Source: Chrysopilus asiliformis
Lineage: Eukaryota; Arthropoda; Insecta; Diptera; Rhagionidae
Assembly: GCA_964034945.1 (NCBI GenBank)
Contig: OZ035963.1
Coordinates: 65,740,682-65,804,681 of the forward strand
Reading direction: 5' to 3'
DNA: 64,000 bases
Shown: piece by piece, positions 23,992 to 36,871 of the stretch
Numbering within the stretch: position 1 is the stretch's first letter
Layout: each line of letters starts with the position of its first letter
Made by a program: the position numbers and the translations under genes
Notes under the pieces: model-generated
What the model was told of the DNA's origin: nothing
Seen by the model: the letters and a program-made list of their open reading frames with translations, nothing else
Databases searched by the model: none

Positions 23992-26900
23992 ATACCACAT
24001 ACTTTTAGATTACTTTGTAGTTTTTGTTTATTCAGGATAAGCAAAGGAAAATCAAAGCTAGACTTTGTCATCGTAAACTTTTACAAAATTGCTCACAGCA
24101 GGTGTGTTCTTAACCTCTCAGTTTCCCTTAACCATGATTAAAGAAAGACATAGGATAAAAATATTTACCAATGTTGATCTGGTTACACTCATTTGTTACA
24201 GCTGATAAAAATGTAACCCGCAGAACAGATATCGCAACTTGTTCTACAATTTGAATACCCAAGGTTGCTTGTTTTCCCACTTAAGAAAAGTCGCCGCTTA
24301 AAGTTGCCGCGTGTAAAATAGGCCTTAGAACGTCCGTGAGTCCCGCAAAGATTTTGAACTGCTGTCAGCAGTAAGTATTGCCACATACGATGGAATTACC
24401 TTCTATGTTGCGCGCCTCTAGTGACGAACATTGGCAATTTTCCTTTGGTGATGACGATGAAACTCTAGGTACGTCTGCTAAATCTGAAAATGTATGGAGA
24501 ATTAGCGCGAATTAATAACTAGAGTATCAATAATCATTTTTTTTCGAATGGGACCATTTAAAACGCCCATCTTCAAAAATGGACTGTACAAAAATGGACT
24601 GTACGAAAATGGAGTGTCGAAGATTGTCGAATTGTTTTTTTCAATTTTCAAGCAGTTTTCGTGATTTAAATTTTTGTTAACCCTCAAACAATAGTAAACA
24701 ATATTTCCATATGAAAAAGTTACGGTGGTTATTTTGTATACTTCTAAGAAAACATTTTTTAAAAAAACCGCCAAAAGATGATTTATGGAGAATGTGCAGT
24801 TAAGAACACACCTAATAACACACCTCGAGTTTCAGTACTTTAACTATGTTCTCGACCGTAACTCGTCCATACACACAAATGGCAATTTTTCGTCTGAAAG
24901 TCATTCACTATCTTATATGAAATTATCATCCCACAGCTAATTGTAAAAATTAAATCTCAATTAAAAAGGATTCTAGATTGAAAACCCTTTTATAAATTGT
25001 TTGATTCTCAAAAAATTAATAAGAACAAAATGTAAAATTCTCGTGAATTCTCAAAACCATAAAAAAAATTGATGATAAAATTCTGGGTAACGTAATTCGT
25101 TCATATTCTGAACACAAAAAAACCTCCAATGAATGGTAAAACAGGCAACAACCTTTGAAATTCTACTAGAATTCAATTGAATTACAGAATTTTGCTCTCG
25201 TAAACACAAAATCGAGCCCGGTTTTTCTTTGTTTCATCAGATTTTCTTTACCACATTTTTCAAACCAATCTGTAATAGAAATCGACATGGAAAATTACGT
25301 ATGTACAACAAGAGCAGATTTTGCGCGTCCAAAACGAATACTCGTAAATGTAAAAGTTTCAAATAGAATTTCGTAAAGACTTGGCTGGAGAAAGCGGCGA
25401 AAATTCCAACCTTGGGGTAAAAATGCATTTTCCAGTAGGATTTTCTCATTAAAGCCGGAGAAAACGTAGAGAGAGAGTTCCCAGTGTTAAAAATTTATGG
25501 ATGAAAACCGTATGAAGCTCCATTTTTCCAAAACAGCCGGTTTCGAGGTGATGATTTTCCTCCTGTTGATTGTTTGGAAAAGTTGGAATGCATTAATATA
25601 AATGCATTAATTTAGAATGACACACTATATTGAATTATGGAAATTTTGTTTCTCAAATTCTGTGGAACTTTACAAAAACTTGGTAGCCACATTTTTCAAA
25701 TTTTCACCGAAGCAATTTAAAGCTTTCAACTAAACAATTTAAAATTTTCAAAAAAGTGAGAAAAAAGTGCCCAAAAATTAGGTTGCAAAAGCTCTAACTC
25801 GAAAAATACAAAACCAGGGATTTGAAAAAAGGGGCATACGTTTTGGGGCTTGCGAGAAGCTTAGAAACTACCGATCAAGTTCGTCATATTATTTTTTGCA
25901 TTTCCGGACAACTTCTTCCTCGTAATAGTTTTTCGATATTCCCCCACTTACAACCCCCCACCCCTCCCCCCTCCCCCTTCCCTATCAGCCTCTAAATATG
26001 TGACGTATTTTATGGACAGCCTTGAACACCAAATTTTAAGCTACTTCTAGCATCTTTACGAGTCTTTGTCTCTCTGTACTCGATTTTCATTTCCCGGTCC
26101 ACTGTGCGCCGAGTCGCATGAACGCTTTTCCACGAGATATGGTGGGAAATCCACCTTTCACAACTGTTGAGTGTTGTGCCTTCCAATATATCCACTTTCT
26201 CTGATTTTAGATTTTCACCTTTTCTCGTAATTTTCACTACACGAATATGCATAATGTTTTTTGCATATGTATTGTTATCGGTGGTGTGTGCTCGTATTGT
26301 GCGTTCAAGAAGGAAAAACTTATCAGTCTTGTGCGAACGTCGGTAGAAACGCATCATTTTGTCGGGCCTTGTTTAGAGCGTTTTTCCGTTTTTTATATAA
26401 ATATATTTATATCGAAATACAATTTTATAAATATAGATTTGTATTAGAAAAGAAAGAAGAGGGCCATAAGCCGAATTTACAATACGAGCTACTTTTTTCT
26501 ACTCGTATATATACCAGCTCTTTTCTATCCTCTTCACGTTCAACGTCGCCGTCGTTGTTGTCGTTTAACGTTTATGTCTTCTTCTTATTCAAGATCCTGG
26601 ATAAAAAGTACAGTGTCCTCGTCCATCCCCGCTTTTTATTATCCTGTCGTAGTCGTCCTTTTTTCGTCGGTTCGTCTTCTTCGCGGTGGATTTTTTTCTT
26701 CTTTTCATTACTTTCGTTTTTTGTACATTCTTCGTTTTCGTCTTGGTCGTTGTTACTTTTGTGTTATATAGTCATCCTTGGTGAGATTACTGGATTTTAT
26801 TGGTGTTTTTTCTTTGTTGTTGTTGGTATTTAACACTAAATGCCAATTGGGAGGGAGTGTAGTGGGGATATGTTAAATATCCTCAACAACCGATTTTCAA

Positions 26901-27610
26901 CGTTGATTTTCATTACTTTGTATTTAATTCGGTTATAATTTGGTTGTAATTCGGTCACGCAAGGATTTTTTTTAATTTATCCGCTTTTATCGTTTTTTAA
27001 ATAATTTTTTTTCCTTCATTTTAGACTATTTACCATGTACGGTAATTAGAATTTTCAAAACTTTATTCCATTGAATATAATTTGAAATTTAACAAACTTG
27101 TCCGAATCTTCTTAAATTCAGAACCCAAACTTTTGAACCATATGTGAATCTTTTTTAGCTAATATTCGATAAAAAATCGATTTTTTAAAATAAGTTTTTT
27201 TAATTCTTACGAATTTTTTAAACATTTTTATACAAAATCATTTGGATAAAACCTCCATTTTGAAAAGTTTTGTGCATTTTAAAATTCTTTTTTCAAATTT
27301 TACCACGCAGAAAGGATACAAACGAATGATAGAAATGTTGGAAAAATAGTTGACAAAAAACGGTTATTTAAAAAAATAAAACTTTTTTTTACTTAAAAAC
27401 CAATACTTTGAAATAAAATAAAAACAAATAAAAAATAATAAAATAAAATATAATAAAATATAATTAAAAAAACAAATAAAAAGTATTGTAGAATTTGTTT
27501 TCCAATGAAAATTGGCGTTTCTGTACAATCAGAATATTTTTTTTTAATTTGCGTCCTCTCATCTTTTTTATGGCCGTTAATTTGAGTGATTTTTTAAATT
27601 AATTAGTAAA
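23992..27610. other. AT-rich DNA with scraps of repeats, no supported gene
   Basis: It holds short local repeats (AAAATGGACTGTAC near 24580), a C-rich stretch at 25950-25980 followed by TGTGACGTATTTTATGGACA near 26000 (a motif found again at 42190-42245), and a T-rich region at 26450-26830. The open frames at 26010-26357 (-) and 26261-26833 (+) are low-complexity and unsupported. AT microsatellite-like sequence lies at 27400-27480. Confidence 0.45.
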
Positions 27611-27632
27611 TTAACACGATGACTGCCACGCG
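27611..27632 (+). mobile_element. Solo end of a piggyBac-like MITE
   Basis: TTAA followed by CACGATGACTGCCACGCG resembles the left end of the complete TTAA-flanked element at 36992 (CACGTTAACTGCCACACG). No matching right end was found nearby, so this is a truncated or diverged copy. Confidence 0.4.
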
Positions 27633-27882
27633 TACCTCTTCATGATTTCATTCGTAATTCCTGGGTTTATCGGCTGGCATATGTTTTTTAGCTTGTGCTG
27701 GTTTTTGAAAATATATGCTTATAATATAAACATAGGGATTGATTTACTTGAATTTTTCCTTGCCAAAATACTGTGCATAAGAAGTGCCAAGATTTGTGTG
27801 AAGCGTAGGGTCGTGATAGTATGAATACCTGTTGATTTCACCTTGAATATCGTAGAATTTTGATTTTTAAATCTATTTTAAA

Positions 27883-29314
27883 CAGAGATGCAAACCAAAA
27901 GTTTTTTGAGTTTGGTTCGGTTCCGGTTGAATATTGAATTGGATTTCTCGTTTTTGGTTTTGGTTTCTAAAATTCCAAAAATTCAGTTCTGGTTTTGGTT
28001 CTTAAAATTCCAAAAATTTGTTACTGATTTTAGCTTCTAAAATTCTAAAAAATTAGTTTAGGTTTTGGTTTCTAAAATTCCCAAAATTCAGTTCTGGTTT
28101 TGGTTCGTAAAATTGCAAAATTTCGTTCTGGTTTTGGTTCCTAAAATCGCAAAATTTGGTTCTGGTTTTGGCTTCTAAAATTCCAAAAATTTTGTTTGGC
28201 TTTTGGTTTCTAAAATTCCAAAAATTCAGTTGTAGTGTTGTTCCTAAAATCGCAAAATTTGGTCCTAGTTTTGGTTCCTAAAATTCCAAAAATTTGGTAC
28301 TGATTTTGGCTTCTAAAATTCCAAAAATTTGGTTTAGGTTTTGGTTTCTAAAATTCCAAAAATTCAGTTGTAGTTTTGTTCCTAAAATCGCAAAATTTCG
28401 TTCTGATTTTGGTTCCTAAAATTGCAAAATTTGGTTCTAGTTTTGGTTCCTAAAACTCCAAAAATTTGGTACTGATTTTCGCTTCTCAAATTCCAAAAAT
28501 TTGGTTTAGGTTTTGGGGCCTAAAATCTAACCCAAATTGGTTTTGATTCTGGTTGTAGTACCCTGAATTTTTAATGGTTTAGTAGTTTTTGTTCATGTGA
28601 AATGTTTTTTGGTACCAGAATAACTTTAAAAAAATTTTAGACTCCAAATCTGGTCAAAAATAGTTAATTTTCCGATCTTAAAAATTCAAATCTCAATTGA
28701 ACGAAACCACAAAAAGAATTTCTGATATTTGGTTTGATTACATGATTAGTTTTAAAAGCTAGTTTGGATTAATTTCCATTCGACCAGTTTTTTACATTCT
28801 TTGGTTTTGGTTCAGTTGGGCCATCTATTTTTTAAATTCTTTGGTTTTGAATCCTATTGGAATTTCTCGGCTTATAATCCTATTGGAATTTCTCGGCTTG
28901 GTTTTGGTTCGATTAGGCCATCTGTTTTTTAAATGCTTTGGTTTTGGTTCGGTTAGGCAATCTTTTTTTAAATGCTTTGGTTTTGGTTCGGTTAGACCAT
29001 CTATTTTTTAAATTCTTTGGTTTTGGTTCGGTTCGAATATCTTTATTCCAGAGAAGTTCGTTTTATACTTTAGTTTCGATCCACTCAAATACCAGTGGTT
29101 TTTAGTTCGATTCGGCTTAAAAAACTGGAGTGATATTCCGTAACTTGTATCAAGCGTTTGTTTCGAGTTAGAAGAAAAAGTTGTATTCGCTATCTCGGTT
29201 TTGCTCTGTCATTTATTTCGGTCGAAACAGAGACAACGAATACTTCTTGTTCTTCTAACTCGAAACAAACGCTTGAAACAAGTTACGGAATATCACTCCT
29301 GGTTAGCATCTCTG
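27883..29314. mobile_element. Non-autonomous hAT-type element, 1432 bp, with internal degenerate array
   Basis: The ends CAGAGATGCAAACC and GGTTAGCATCTCTG are inverted repeats in the style of hAT termini. Both flanks carry the same 8 bp, ATTTTAAA (27875-27882 and 29315-29322), a perfect target-site duplication of the length hAT transposases make. The interior has no transposase. It holds a degenerate array (about 27905-28560) of roughly 37-47 bp units built on GGTTTTGGTTCCTAAAATTC and CAAAAATTTGG. A second array (about 28780-29040) is built on TTTGGTTTTGGTTCGGTTAG and CATCTATTTTTTAAATTC. A small foldback element sits near the right end. Class assignment rests on ends and duplication length, not on protein. 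Confidence 0.85.
29127..29299. mobile_element. Small foldback element nested in the hAT-type element
   Basis: Terminal inverted repeats of about 50 bp start GGAGTGATATTCCGTAACTT and pair with one or two mismatches, leaving a short centre of about 70 bp. It lies 15 bp inside the right end of the host element, so it probably inserted later. A CTGG at both edges may be a target duplication, but I am not sure of the exact ends. Confidence 0.7.
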
Positions 29315-29517
29315 ATTTTAAATTTAAAACGTCGCTTAGCACGATTTTCCTAGCGCGGGATTTTTCGAGAACGAAACGTAATTTCAATATCTAATTTCTG
29401 GATTTTTCTTAACACTTTATTGAAATTTTGAATACAAAAATCCAATATTTTAGAGATCACATCCAATATTTTAGAGAGTAAAATCCAATATTTTAGAGAG
29501 TATAGTAGAGATCACAT

Positions 29518-29653
29518 TGATTGTGTTTACATTGAGACTCACTTTGAGGCGGCACGTCATTCGTGAGGGACGCAGTGGGGGGGAGGGGGAACCCACTGCG
29601 TCCCTCACGAATGACGTGCCGCCTCAAAGTGAGTCTCAATGTAAACACAATCA
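29518..29653. repeat. Perfect hairpin, 62-bp arms, 12-base G-rich loop
   Basis: Arms 29518-29579 and 29592-29653 are exact reverse complements as read. They start TGATTGTGTTTACATTGAGA and include GGCGGCACGTCATTCGTGAG, with loop bases 29580-29591. Directly upstream, TCCAATATTTTAGAGA occurs three times (29440-29505). No clear target duplication was found. It may be a foldback transposon end pair or the source of a hairpin RNA. Confidence 0.85.
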
Positions 29654-31791
29654 TTTAAATCAATTACTCTCTACTTTTCTTTATCTATATCACACATAGC
29701 GACCATTTTTATGATATTTAATTCAAAAGACGTCTGGTGCAGTAAAGGGATTAATTTTGGCACAAACTAAAATTTTTAGAATTTTAGAACTCCCGATTCT
29801 GAAGGAGAAACCACAGTTTATTCGAATCGATCGCCGCCGTAACCAAATGGTTCGATGTTTCAGAAAACGCAGAAGAATCCGGCCTTTAAAAAAAAGGTCT
29901 CTAAGTTTTAGGTTTCCAAAAATCCTGTCTTTAAATGTTTGGTGATTGAAAGAGAACTTGATAGGAGGTTTTAATTTTTAAGGCGAGCACAAAGGTTGTA
30001 AGTGGAGGGGAACGAGGAAGGAAAAATATCTAGTGTTCAAATTTTGACATTAAACCCACCATAAAATATGTGGCGAATTGTTCATGTGCTATAATAGAAT
30101 CCAAAACACCTTAAAATATTTCTAAAAATCTCAATTAAATCAGGGTATAATTTTGAAATTTGAGTGAGTCTTATTATGAACTTAAATCACCAACCCACCT
30201 CCCCCTCACCCCGAAAAAAAAACCCCACCGTCAAACACACAAGATACATTAAATGAAGAAAAGACAGAAATTTGAAAAGAAAAATTCATAATTTACCTAA
30301 CGTCTTCATGGGAAACACGGCAATGATTGTTTATTTTCTTGGTTTTTAATTTCATATTTTTCCGGTGATTTTTCTTTCCGTTACGCAGGAGAAACAAGGA
30401 AGAATATTAAAATTATAGCGCAATAAAGTGTTTTTATGGTTTCCATTCACCCGCTATGTACTTAATTAACCTCCGCGAATCGTAAAATGTGAAGGTGAAG
30501 CGATGGGAAGTCCTGCTTCCGGTGCTGGCAATTTTTAATGTCGCCAACATTTTCCCATCCATCGCGTCGTCGTGTTGAGGAATTTTTCAACTTAAAATTT
30601 GATTTTTTTTTCTCAATGTTATTATTTTTATTTAGTTTGTGTGGGTGTGTGTGTGTGTGCGTTTTTTTTTTTGGTATCCGCCACCTAAAATGTATATTTT
30701 TTATAGTCAATATTGAGGAGTAAATTTTGTATGTTCAACAAGCTGTTGCTGTTTTTTCAGCATGGTGGGATATCGGATAAAACGCATGGATGAATTGTTT
30801 GGAGCAACAAGTGACGCCAAGGATATATTGCCACAGGATTCATACGTTCAACTTTTGTGCTAAAGTGTTTCGTTCGCAGCGAGTATATCGTATTAAATTA
30901 TCTGTGAAAAAGTTTAACGTAATGTGATGACCGTTTAGCAATTGCGCAATTTTAAATTCGTTTTTCTGGAAAAAGAAATTTCACACGAAAAGTATTTTTC
31001 AATTCGCTATCGTTCTGAGTAGATTTTTCTTTTGGCTGCGAGAAAATAATTTCATTTTTGTTCTTAAGAAAAATCTTTCGAAAGTATTTTTTTTAGTGTA
31101 TTTCCTAATCAAGGTTAGATCAATAAAAAGGTGATCTTTTGTAAATGAAAAATTAAATAAAAAAAAACGTTTTTCCAAAAAGTATTATATTAATCTCAAA
31201 GTCGTCCAACAGGAAAATGTTTTTATTAAATTAAAAAAGAAAATTAGCTAATTTGTTCAAATTGAAATCTTTCCAAAATCAATTCAATTTATGTATTTCT
31301 GTGCGGTGTTGTGAATTAAAATCTAGTTTTAATGCAAAAAAAAAAATCTAGTTGTGTAAGCGGAAAATAAGAATATAAAAATGCTAGAAATTTAATCCTG
31401 AAATAAAATCGTGTCGTATTTGATGAAAAAAATCTCGCCAAATGTGTTGATTGTGTCTGTGTATATTTTATACAATACAAGATTTTATTACTAGTGGTAG
31501 AATAAAATCGTATTAAGTACAATTTCTCTTGGATAACGATAAATTAAGGAAATTTTCTAAATGGATAACGATATTATTGCTGTTATTGTAGCATTAATTA
31601 CGAATGATGGAATTAATTATGCTGAAACATAAGGATTATGAGTACAGTTGACAGGATAACATTTAGCGACCACTACTACTAGCAGTAAAGGTAAATATTA
31701 TAAATAGTTTCAAATAAATTGTTTTCAGCTGTATAGGTAAATATCATAGTTTCAATAAAAAGAGGATACCTCTTGCCAGATTTTTACTTTC
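29654..31791. other. AT-rich DNA, no supported gene
   Basis: It contains a (GT)n run near 30640-30660. A 33-codon ATG frame (30763-30862) follows an acceptor-like TGCTGTTTTTTCAG, which I could not support further. No repeat family was recognised. Confidence 0.45.
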
Positions 31792-31794
31792 TTA

Positions 31795-32256
31795 TGCGGC
31801 AGTCACACGACGCTGTTTTGCCAGCGCTGCTAGATATTGGGTTAGTAGCGCTGGCAAATAGTAACAGCAGGCAGCGTACTGAGAGGGTTCACACGATTTA
31901 TAACTTAGTAGCGCTGGCAAACAGCAAAACCGTCGTTTGACATTTGAATTTGGGCGATTTTTTAAATAATAAACGTAACACACAAATTTAAATGAATAAA
32001 CGTAAAATAACAACTTAAAATAAACAAACTTTTCCACTTATCAGACTTTTGACAGCTCAGTAACCATGCAACAAGGTCACGTGATCCCTAGTAGCGCTGG
32101 CAAAGTAGAACGGTCTCTACTTCAATAGCGCTGCTAAAATCATCGCGCTGCTGCTGTTAGTAGCAGCCTACTAGGGTTCACACGGTGCTGCTGAAACGGC
32201 TGCTAACAGCCAAACAGCTAGCAGCGCTGGCAAAACAGCGTCGTGTGACTGCCGCA
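31795..32256. mobile_element. PIF/Harbinger-type MITE, 462 bp
   Basis: Terminal inverted repeats of about 38 bp begin TGCGGCAGTCACACGACGCT and continue GTTTTGCCAGCGCTGCTAG. The 3-bp TTA flanks both ends (31792-31794 and 32257-32259), matching the TWA target preference of PIF/Harbinger elements. Inside, GTAGCGCTGGCAAA recurs at least three times and CTGCTGCTGTTAGTAGCAGC forms local hairpins. There is no transposase, and the 81-codon minus frame at 31792-32037 is incidental. Confidence 0.85.
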
Positions 32257-32404
32257 TTAGTCTGTTAGTCTGTTAGTCTGTTAGTCTGTTAGTCTGTTAG
32301 TCTGTTAGTCTGTTAGTCTGTTAGTCTGTTAGTCTGTTAGTCTGTTAGTCTGTTAGTCTGTTAGTCTGTTAGTCTGTTAGTCTGTCAGTCTGTTTGTCTG
32401 TTAG
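32257..32404 (+). repeat. Octanucleotide tandem array (TTAGTCTG)n, about 18 copies
   Basis: Near-perfect 8-bp array with a few variants at the end (TCAGTCTG, TTTGTCTG). It starts exactly at the TTA target duplication of the adjacent MITE. Confidence 0.95.
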
Positions 32405-32564
32405 TATCCATGGTATACCAACGCTTACAGTACGACACAAAATTCTGCAATTTATTCCTGACACAGGTCGCTACTGGTAATTTTTCATCGAAATTCGCAG
32501 GAATAAATTCGAATTCTGAGAAATTTTGTTAGATGAACTTTTTCTGCGACATTTCTATAAGGCA

Positions 32565-32569
32565 ACAAC

Positions 32570-32616
<47 letters not shown>

Positions 32617-33430
32617 ATGTCCGGACTTGGCTCGAAAACCACTGGACCGATTTTGATGCGGTTTTTTTCTATATGTAGCCTAAACCTCTAGTCAGGATAT
32701 AGGCTATGTATTATTTTGCTATAGTCCCCTATTTTTCCCTCACAATCATCCCCACCAAAAACAGAGTAATTCAACAGAATAACACGTAAACCACTTGACC
32801 GAATTTGCTGAAAACTTACACAGGGGTACTACATACTCCGAAATTATTGATTAGCTTCTCCCCTCTGATCCCCTTTTCCGCTACTGATTGGATTTTAATC
32901 CGGTTTTGACTATTGGACAGGTCGTTCATCAGGAAAAAAATTTCCCAACTAAATCCAAATCAACCCTTTTTCTGTAAACCTAGTCTCCTGCTATTTGCTA
33001 AACTACTGAATGGATTTCGATTCAGGTATCTTCATTACAGATGTCCTCCCTCAAGGAAATATGTTACTAATTAAAATCTACTCGCTCCCCACTCTTAAAA
33101 CCTGTAGAACACTCTTAAAACACTCTTAAAACCTCTCCTGTAATATCCTGTAATCCCTTGCAAATCAAGAGAAATTTCGACCCGGTTTTCACCGTTAGGA
33201 AGGTAAGCCCCGAAGGAAATTTTTCGCCCACTAAAATCTACCCCCTCCCCACCCCTTTGAACCACCCTCTTCCTATATTCTAAACTACTGAATGCATTTT
33301 GATGCGGTTTTCTTGATTAGAATGGTCATCCCGGAGAAGTTAGAGCCGAGGCCGAAGGCCGAGTAGTCACCGAGGCTGAAGACCGAGGACGATGTAAACG
33401 CAGAGGTTTTGGCGGACCCCTAGTATATGA
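32565..33430 (+). repeat. Dispersed repeat family D with leading (CTGT)n
   Basis: It begins with a (CTGT)n run (32570-32612), then ATGTCCGGACTTGGCTCGAA, AACCACTGGACCGATTTTGA and several similar lines on the theme CTACTGAATGGATTTCGATT. It ends with GAGGCCGAAGGCCGAG and GGCGGACCCCTAGTATATGA. A partial relative lies at about 42490-42690. No open frame. Confidence 0.6.
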
Positions 33431-36400
33431 ATAAGTATCAAGATTGCCGCAAAATAAATTCTAAAAGACGGTCTGATTTAACCCTAGTTGGTTCACAGGC
33501 AAGAAAAAATCAATTCTAAAAGAGCGTTTTTTTTCGAAAAAGCTCATGGAGTATTTCCCGCTTAATTGGTGAATCTACCTGAAAAAAGAATTCTCCGAGA
33601 GACACACCCATAACTAATTTTCGGGGAAAACCTAATTTTCTAAAATATGATTGCCACCTGTAGATTTTTCCAGTAATAATCCATAAATTGCAGTAAACTC
33701 TTCTTTAATATTTCCAGGATTTTCCCAGTAACGAGTTTTTCCATACATATTTAAACTGCTTTAAAAGTAAACCATCAGATGAGAACGTAAATTAAATTAA
33801 TTTTCTTTGTCGATTTATAAGAAAAAGGAGATTTGCTTTTTATTGCCTTCCAACATTCAGGCAACAGACTCAACACAACTTTGTACTACTATTTTATGAA
33901 TATTCATCGCAAATGCCATATTTGTGTAATAATCATATTTAATTGACATTTACTAATTATGAACTTCTGAAATTCCCATAAACTTCAAAATAATGATAAA
34001 GCGTAAAAGTTTTTCCTAAATAAGTACTGGCAGTCTGCGCTACAAAGTCAAAATGCAAACATTTTCATGTTCGATAAGTTTTCCTCAATAAGGGAAATCT
34101 GAGCCAAAGTAATCTGTCTTAGGGGGTTTTTTGAAACATTCTGAGAAAACTCTCCCTATGTAAGCGGATATACCGTTTCAATTCAATACTCTGTAGATTC
34201 ACCACATAAGACACAACATCTATCAGTAATCTTACGGAAATCTGCTTACTGAATTCTATTTGCGAGAAACTTGTTACGGAAAAGAGGATAACCGTTAGCA
34301 CTTACTTCCGCTATAAATTTTCCCCAAGCCATAAGAATTCTATCTTTCGGTCGTTATTTTTCCTAGTTTCCCTGCACGCTCCGCAGTTTCCGAACTTTAG
34401 GTCCAAAGGTATTTTTATTGATTTATATTCTGCAGCAGGTAAAGTTTTGAGATGGCAATCATCGCATTAAGATCGCATTCTATTGCTGTTGGGTATAAAA
34501 ACTTGCCACTTGTATTTCATATCAAGAACGTATGAAACACTGGAAAATCGTTATACTGTCGCTTCATTTGAGTGATGCAACCATCGGGTTAAAATGAAGA
34601 AATGTTGCTTCTTAACGAAAACTTTTTTTTGGAGTTTTGATACAAAACTTTTATTTAAGTTTATTACGGAATATTTCTGCTTATAAATATTACTGTGAAC
34701 AGTTTTAGGAATTTATAAGGGAACTTATTTTGAGGTGTGAAAGTTTTTGTTGCCTGCGGCACAATTTCCACTGCCGCTAAAGAGCAAAAGTTCAGTAACC
34801 AGCCGCTCCTTTAGGTTTTCCTTTAAAAAAATTACATTTAGGGGGGAAGTATGAAAGAGGGAGGGGTGTTGGCGGTTGGGATGGTGGAGGCCGCAGAATT
34901 ATCTCATTTTTTGTCTAACCCATTAATTCACTAAACGTTAATTCGGTGAGCCTTTTCGATTCATTTCAAAACATTAGAAATTTCTCCTCCTCACCTCTGC
35001 CCCTCCCATGCACTTTTTATTGTACGCCTTCATAAAACTTCCATCATAAAAGTCACGATGGAAAAATTATGCAATGAAAACAGCAAAGCTTTAAGAAATT
35101 TAAAAATCTTTTAATTCTGTTTTATGAATAAATTACCATTGAAAATGTTCTTATTTTTGTGTCATAAAACAGTTTTCTTCTTTGAACTGCCCTAAGGGCA
35201 ACATAAATGTTTACAAATGAAATCCCTTTATAGTAGAATGTCGTATATATGTTTAGTCCCATCCAGTTTGGCGGAGTTTTTATTTTTAAAACTTAGCCTT
35301 CATCAATAAAAACACACTGTGGGTAAAATGTCCTGATTCTGACATTATGTGAAATTTAAGATTCGTTTGGCGACATGAATTTCCCTTTAGCATTAGGGAT
35401 TCAATTGTTGCCTTAGGTTCGCAACCTCAAATCCATCCTTTTCAATGTCCTTCAGAAATAAAATCGTAAAAAACATTTAATAAAAACAAAAGAAGATGTC
35501 ACAGATTAGAGGGGAACATGGAAGAAAAAACTCATGGAAAAAATAAAACTGAAGCAACAAACAGTACAACCCTTTTTACTCCGTTGATATTTACTTATCG
35601 TCCTTTGACGTCCTTTTTTTATAAAAATATTTCGGATGTTCCGCTAACCAAGTGTACACCGCCGCGCCATGAACCGCTTGCTTGTTCACAGATCTGTGCG
35701 AGAGGGAAGTTTTTTTTACTTATGAGGACAACTCCCACGCACCCCTTTCGTAGAAGCGGTTTACCACCCCATATTTTCCATATTTAAATTTTTAACCAAG
35801 CAACTGAATAAAATTGCGGATTCTGGCTTCGGTCTAAAGGACACATCCATCATTAAGCTCAGCCAGTTGCCCTCGGTTGGCAGATTCTTGAGATATGACG
35901 ATTCGAGGATAATCCCTAGGTACAAAATAATCTATCGTCCTAAAGTTTCAATTTAAGGAGCCTTTACGTCTTCATATTCCTGTCGGATCCTACACTCCCA
36001 CCACCCCATCATGTATGCATGAATTATTTGTTGGATCTTCGAAATGAGTCCACATTTACAGCCATTTGCTCATGGGATTTTCTCGAACCGCAAGAATTTT
36101 CGCAAGTGATGCCGACATGGCCACATATCACACACAATTCTTAATGGTCTCGATGGCATCCTAAGGGATTAACGAGCCCTGAAAATAAAGCACATTTCCC
36201 CCGAAATGTTTTCGTCTAGCTTAAACCACAAGGACTGATACAACAATTTATCCTAAATAGACATCAATTTTGATACCAAGTAGCAAGATTTTGTGTGAAA
36301 GTCTGTTTGGATTTTATGTTTAATAATTGCAAACATCAGAAAACTGTAATTAAAAACGAAGCTATAAAAATTGCAAAAAAAATGTTTGGTGTGTTTGATA

Positions 36401-36870
36401 AGAATTTCCCAATAGCCATACTATTCCGTAAAGTAAATGTTCACCAATTTAGCAAACACTCCTCTTGTATTACTAAAACTGTTCAGTTTACTGCAAAAAC
36501 TCATGACAAACGTTTCTTCACCGTAGAAAATTTATCTTTATTGCATTTTAAACGTAATGAGTCCTACTATCATTTAAAAAATACCATCAGAAATATTTTT
36601 TGCATAAAAACGGCATAAAGGATTTGGGAAGGCCGAAATTAAAATCCACACGGTCAAAAGGTAAGTTTAAAGTTAAAATTTAACTTACAAACCATTTAGT
36701 TTTGCAACTATATGCCAGACCCAAGAGTTAGCAGTGCCAAAATACTGCTGCTAGGCAGGACACATTTACACTGGCGCTATTTTTTAAAAAAAAACTACCA
36801 ACCCAAGTTCTAAACGCGCCCAATTAGGTATTAAAATTCTCTAAATTTTTTCCCTTTAACGTAAATCAGA
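33431..36870. other. No supported gene
   Basis: Open frames at 35518-35787 and 36295-36618 (+) lack splice or family support. In another frame, 35790-35957 stays open and reads IADSGFGLKDTSIIKLSQLP and on to a TAA, without an ATG or known homology. Otherwise AT-rich sequence with no clear repeats. Confidence 0.4.
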
Positions 36871-36871
36871 A

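Noticed and set aside
26261..26833. 190-codon plus frame
   Set aside because: Ser/Phe/Leu-rich translation of T-rich DNA, overlapped by other open frames, no motif.
28900..29060. tRNA-like box B (GGTTCGAATAT)
   Set aside because: It lies inside the GGTTTTGGTTCGG array of the hAT-type element and has no cloverleaf or box A at the right distance.
30763..30862. 33-codon ATG frame after an acceptor-like TTTTTTCAG
   Set aside because: No donor, no family, and too short to separate from chance.
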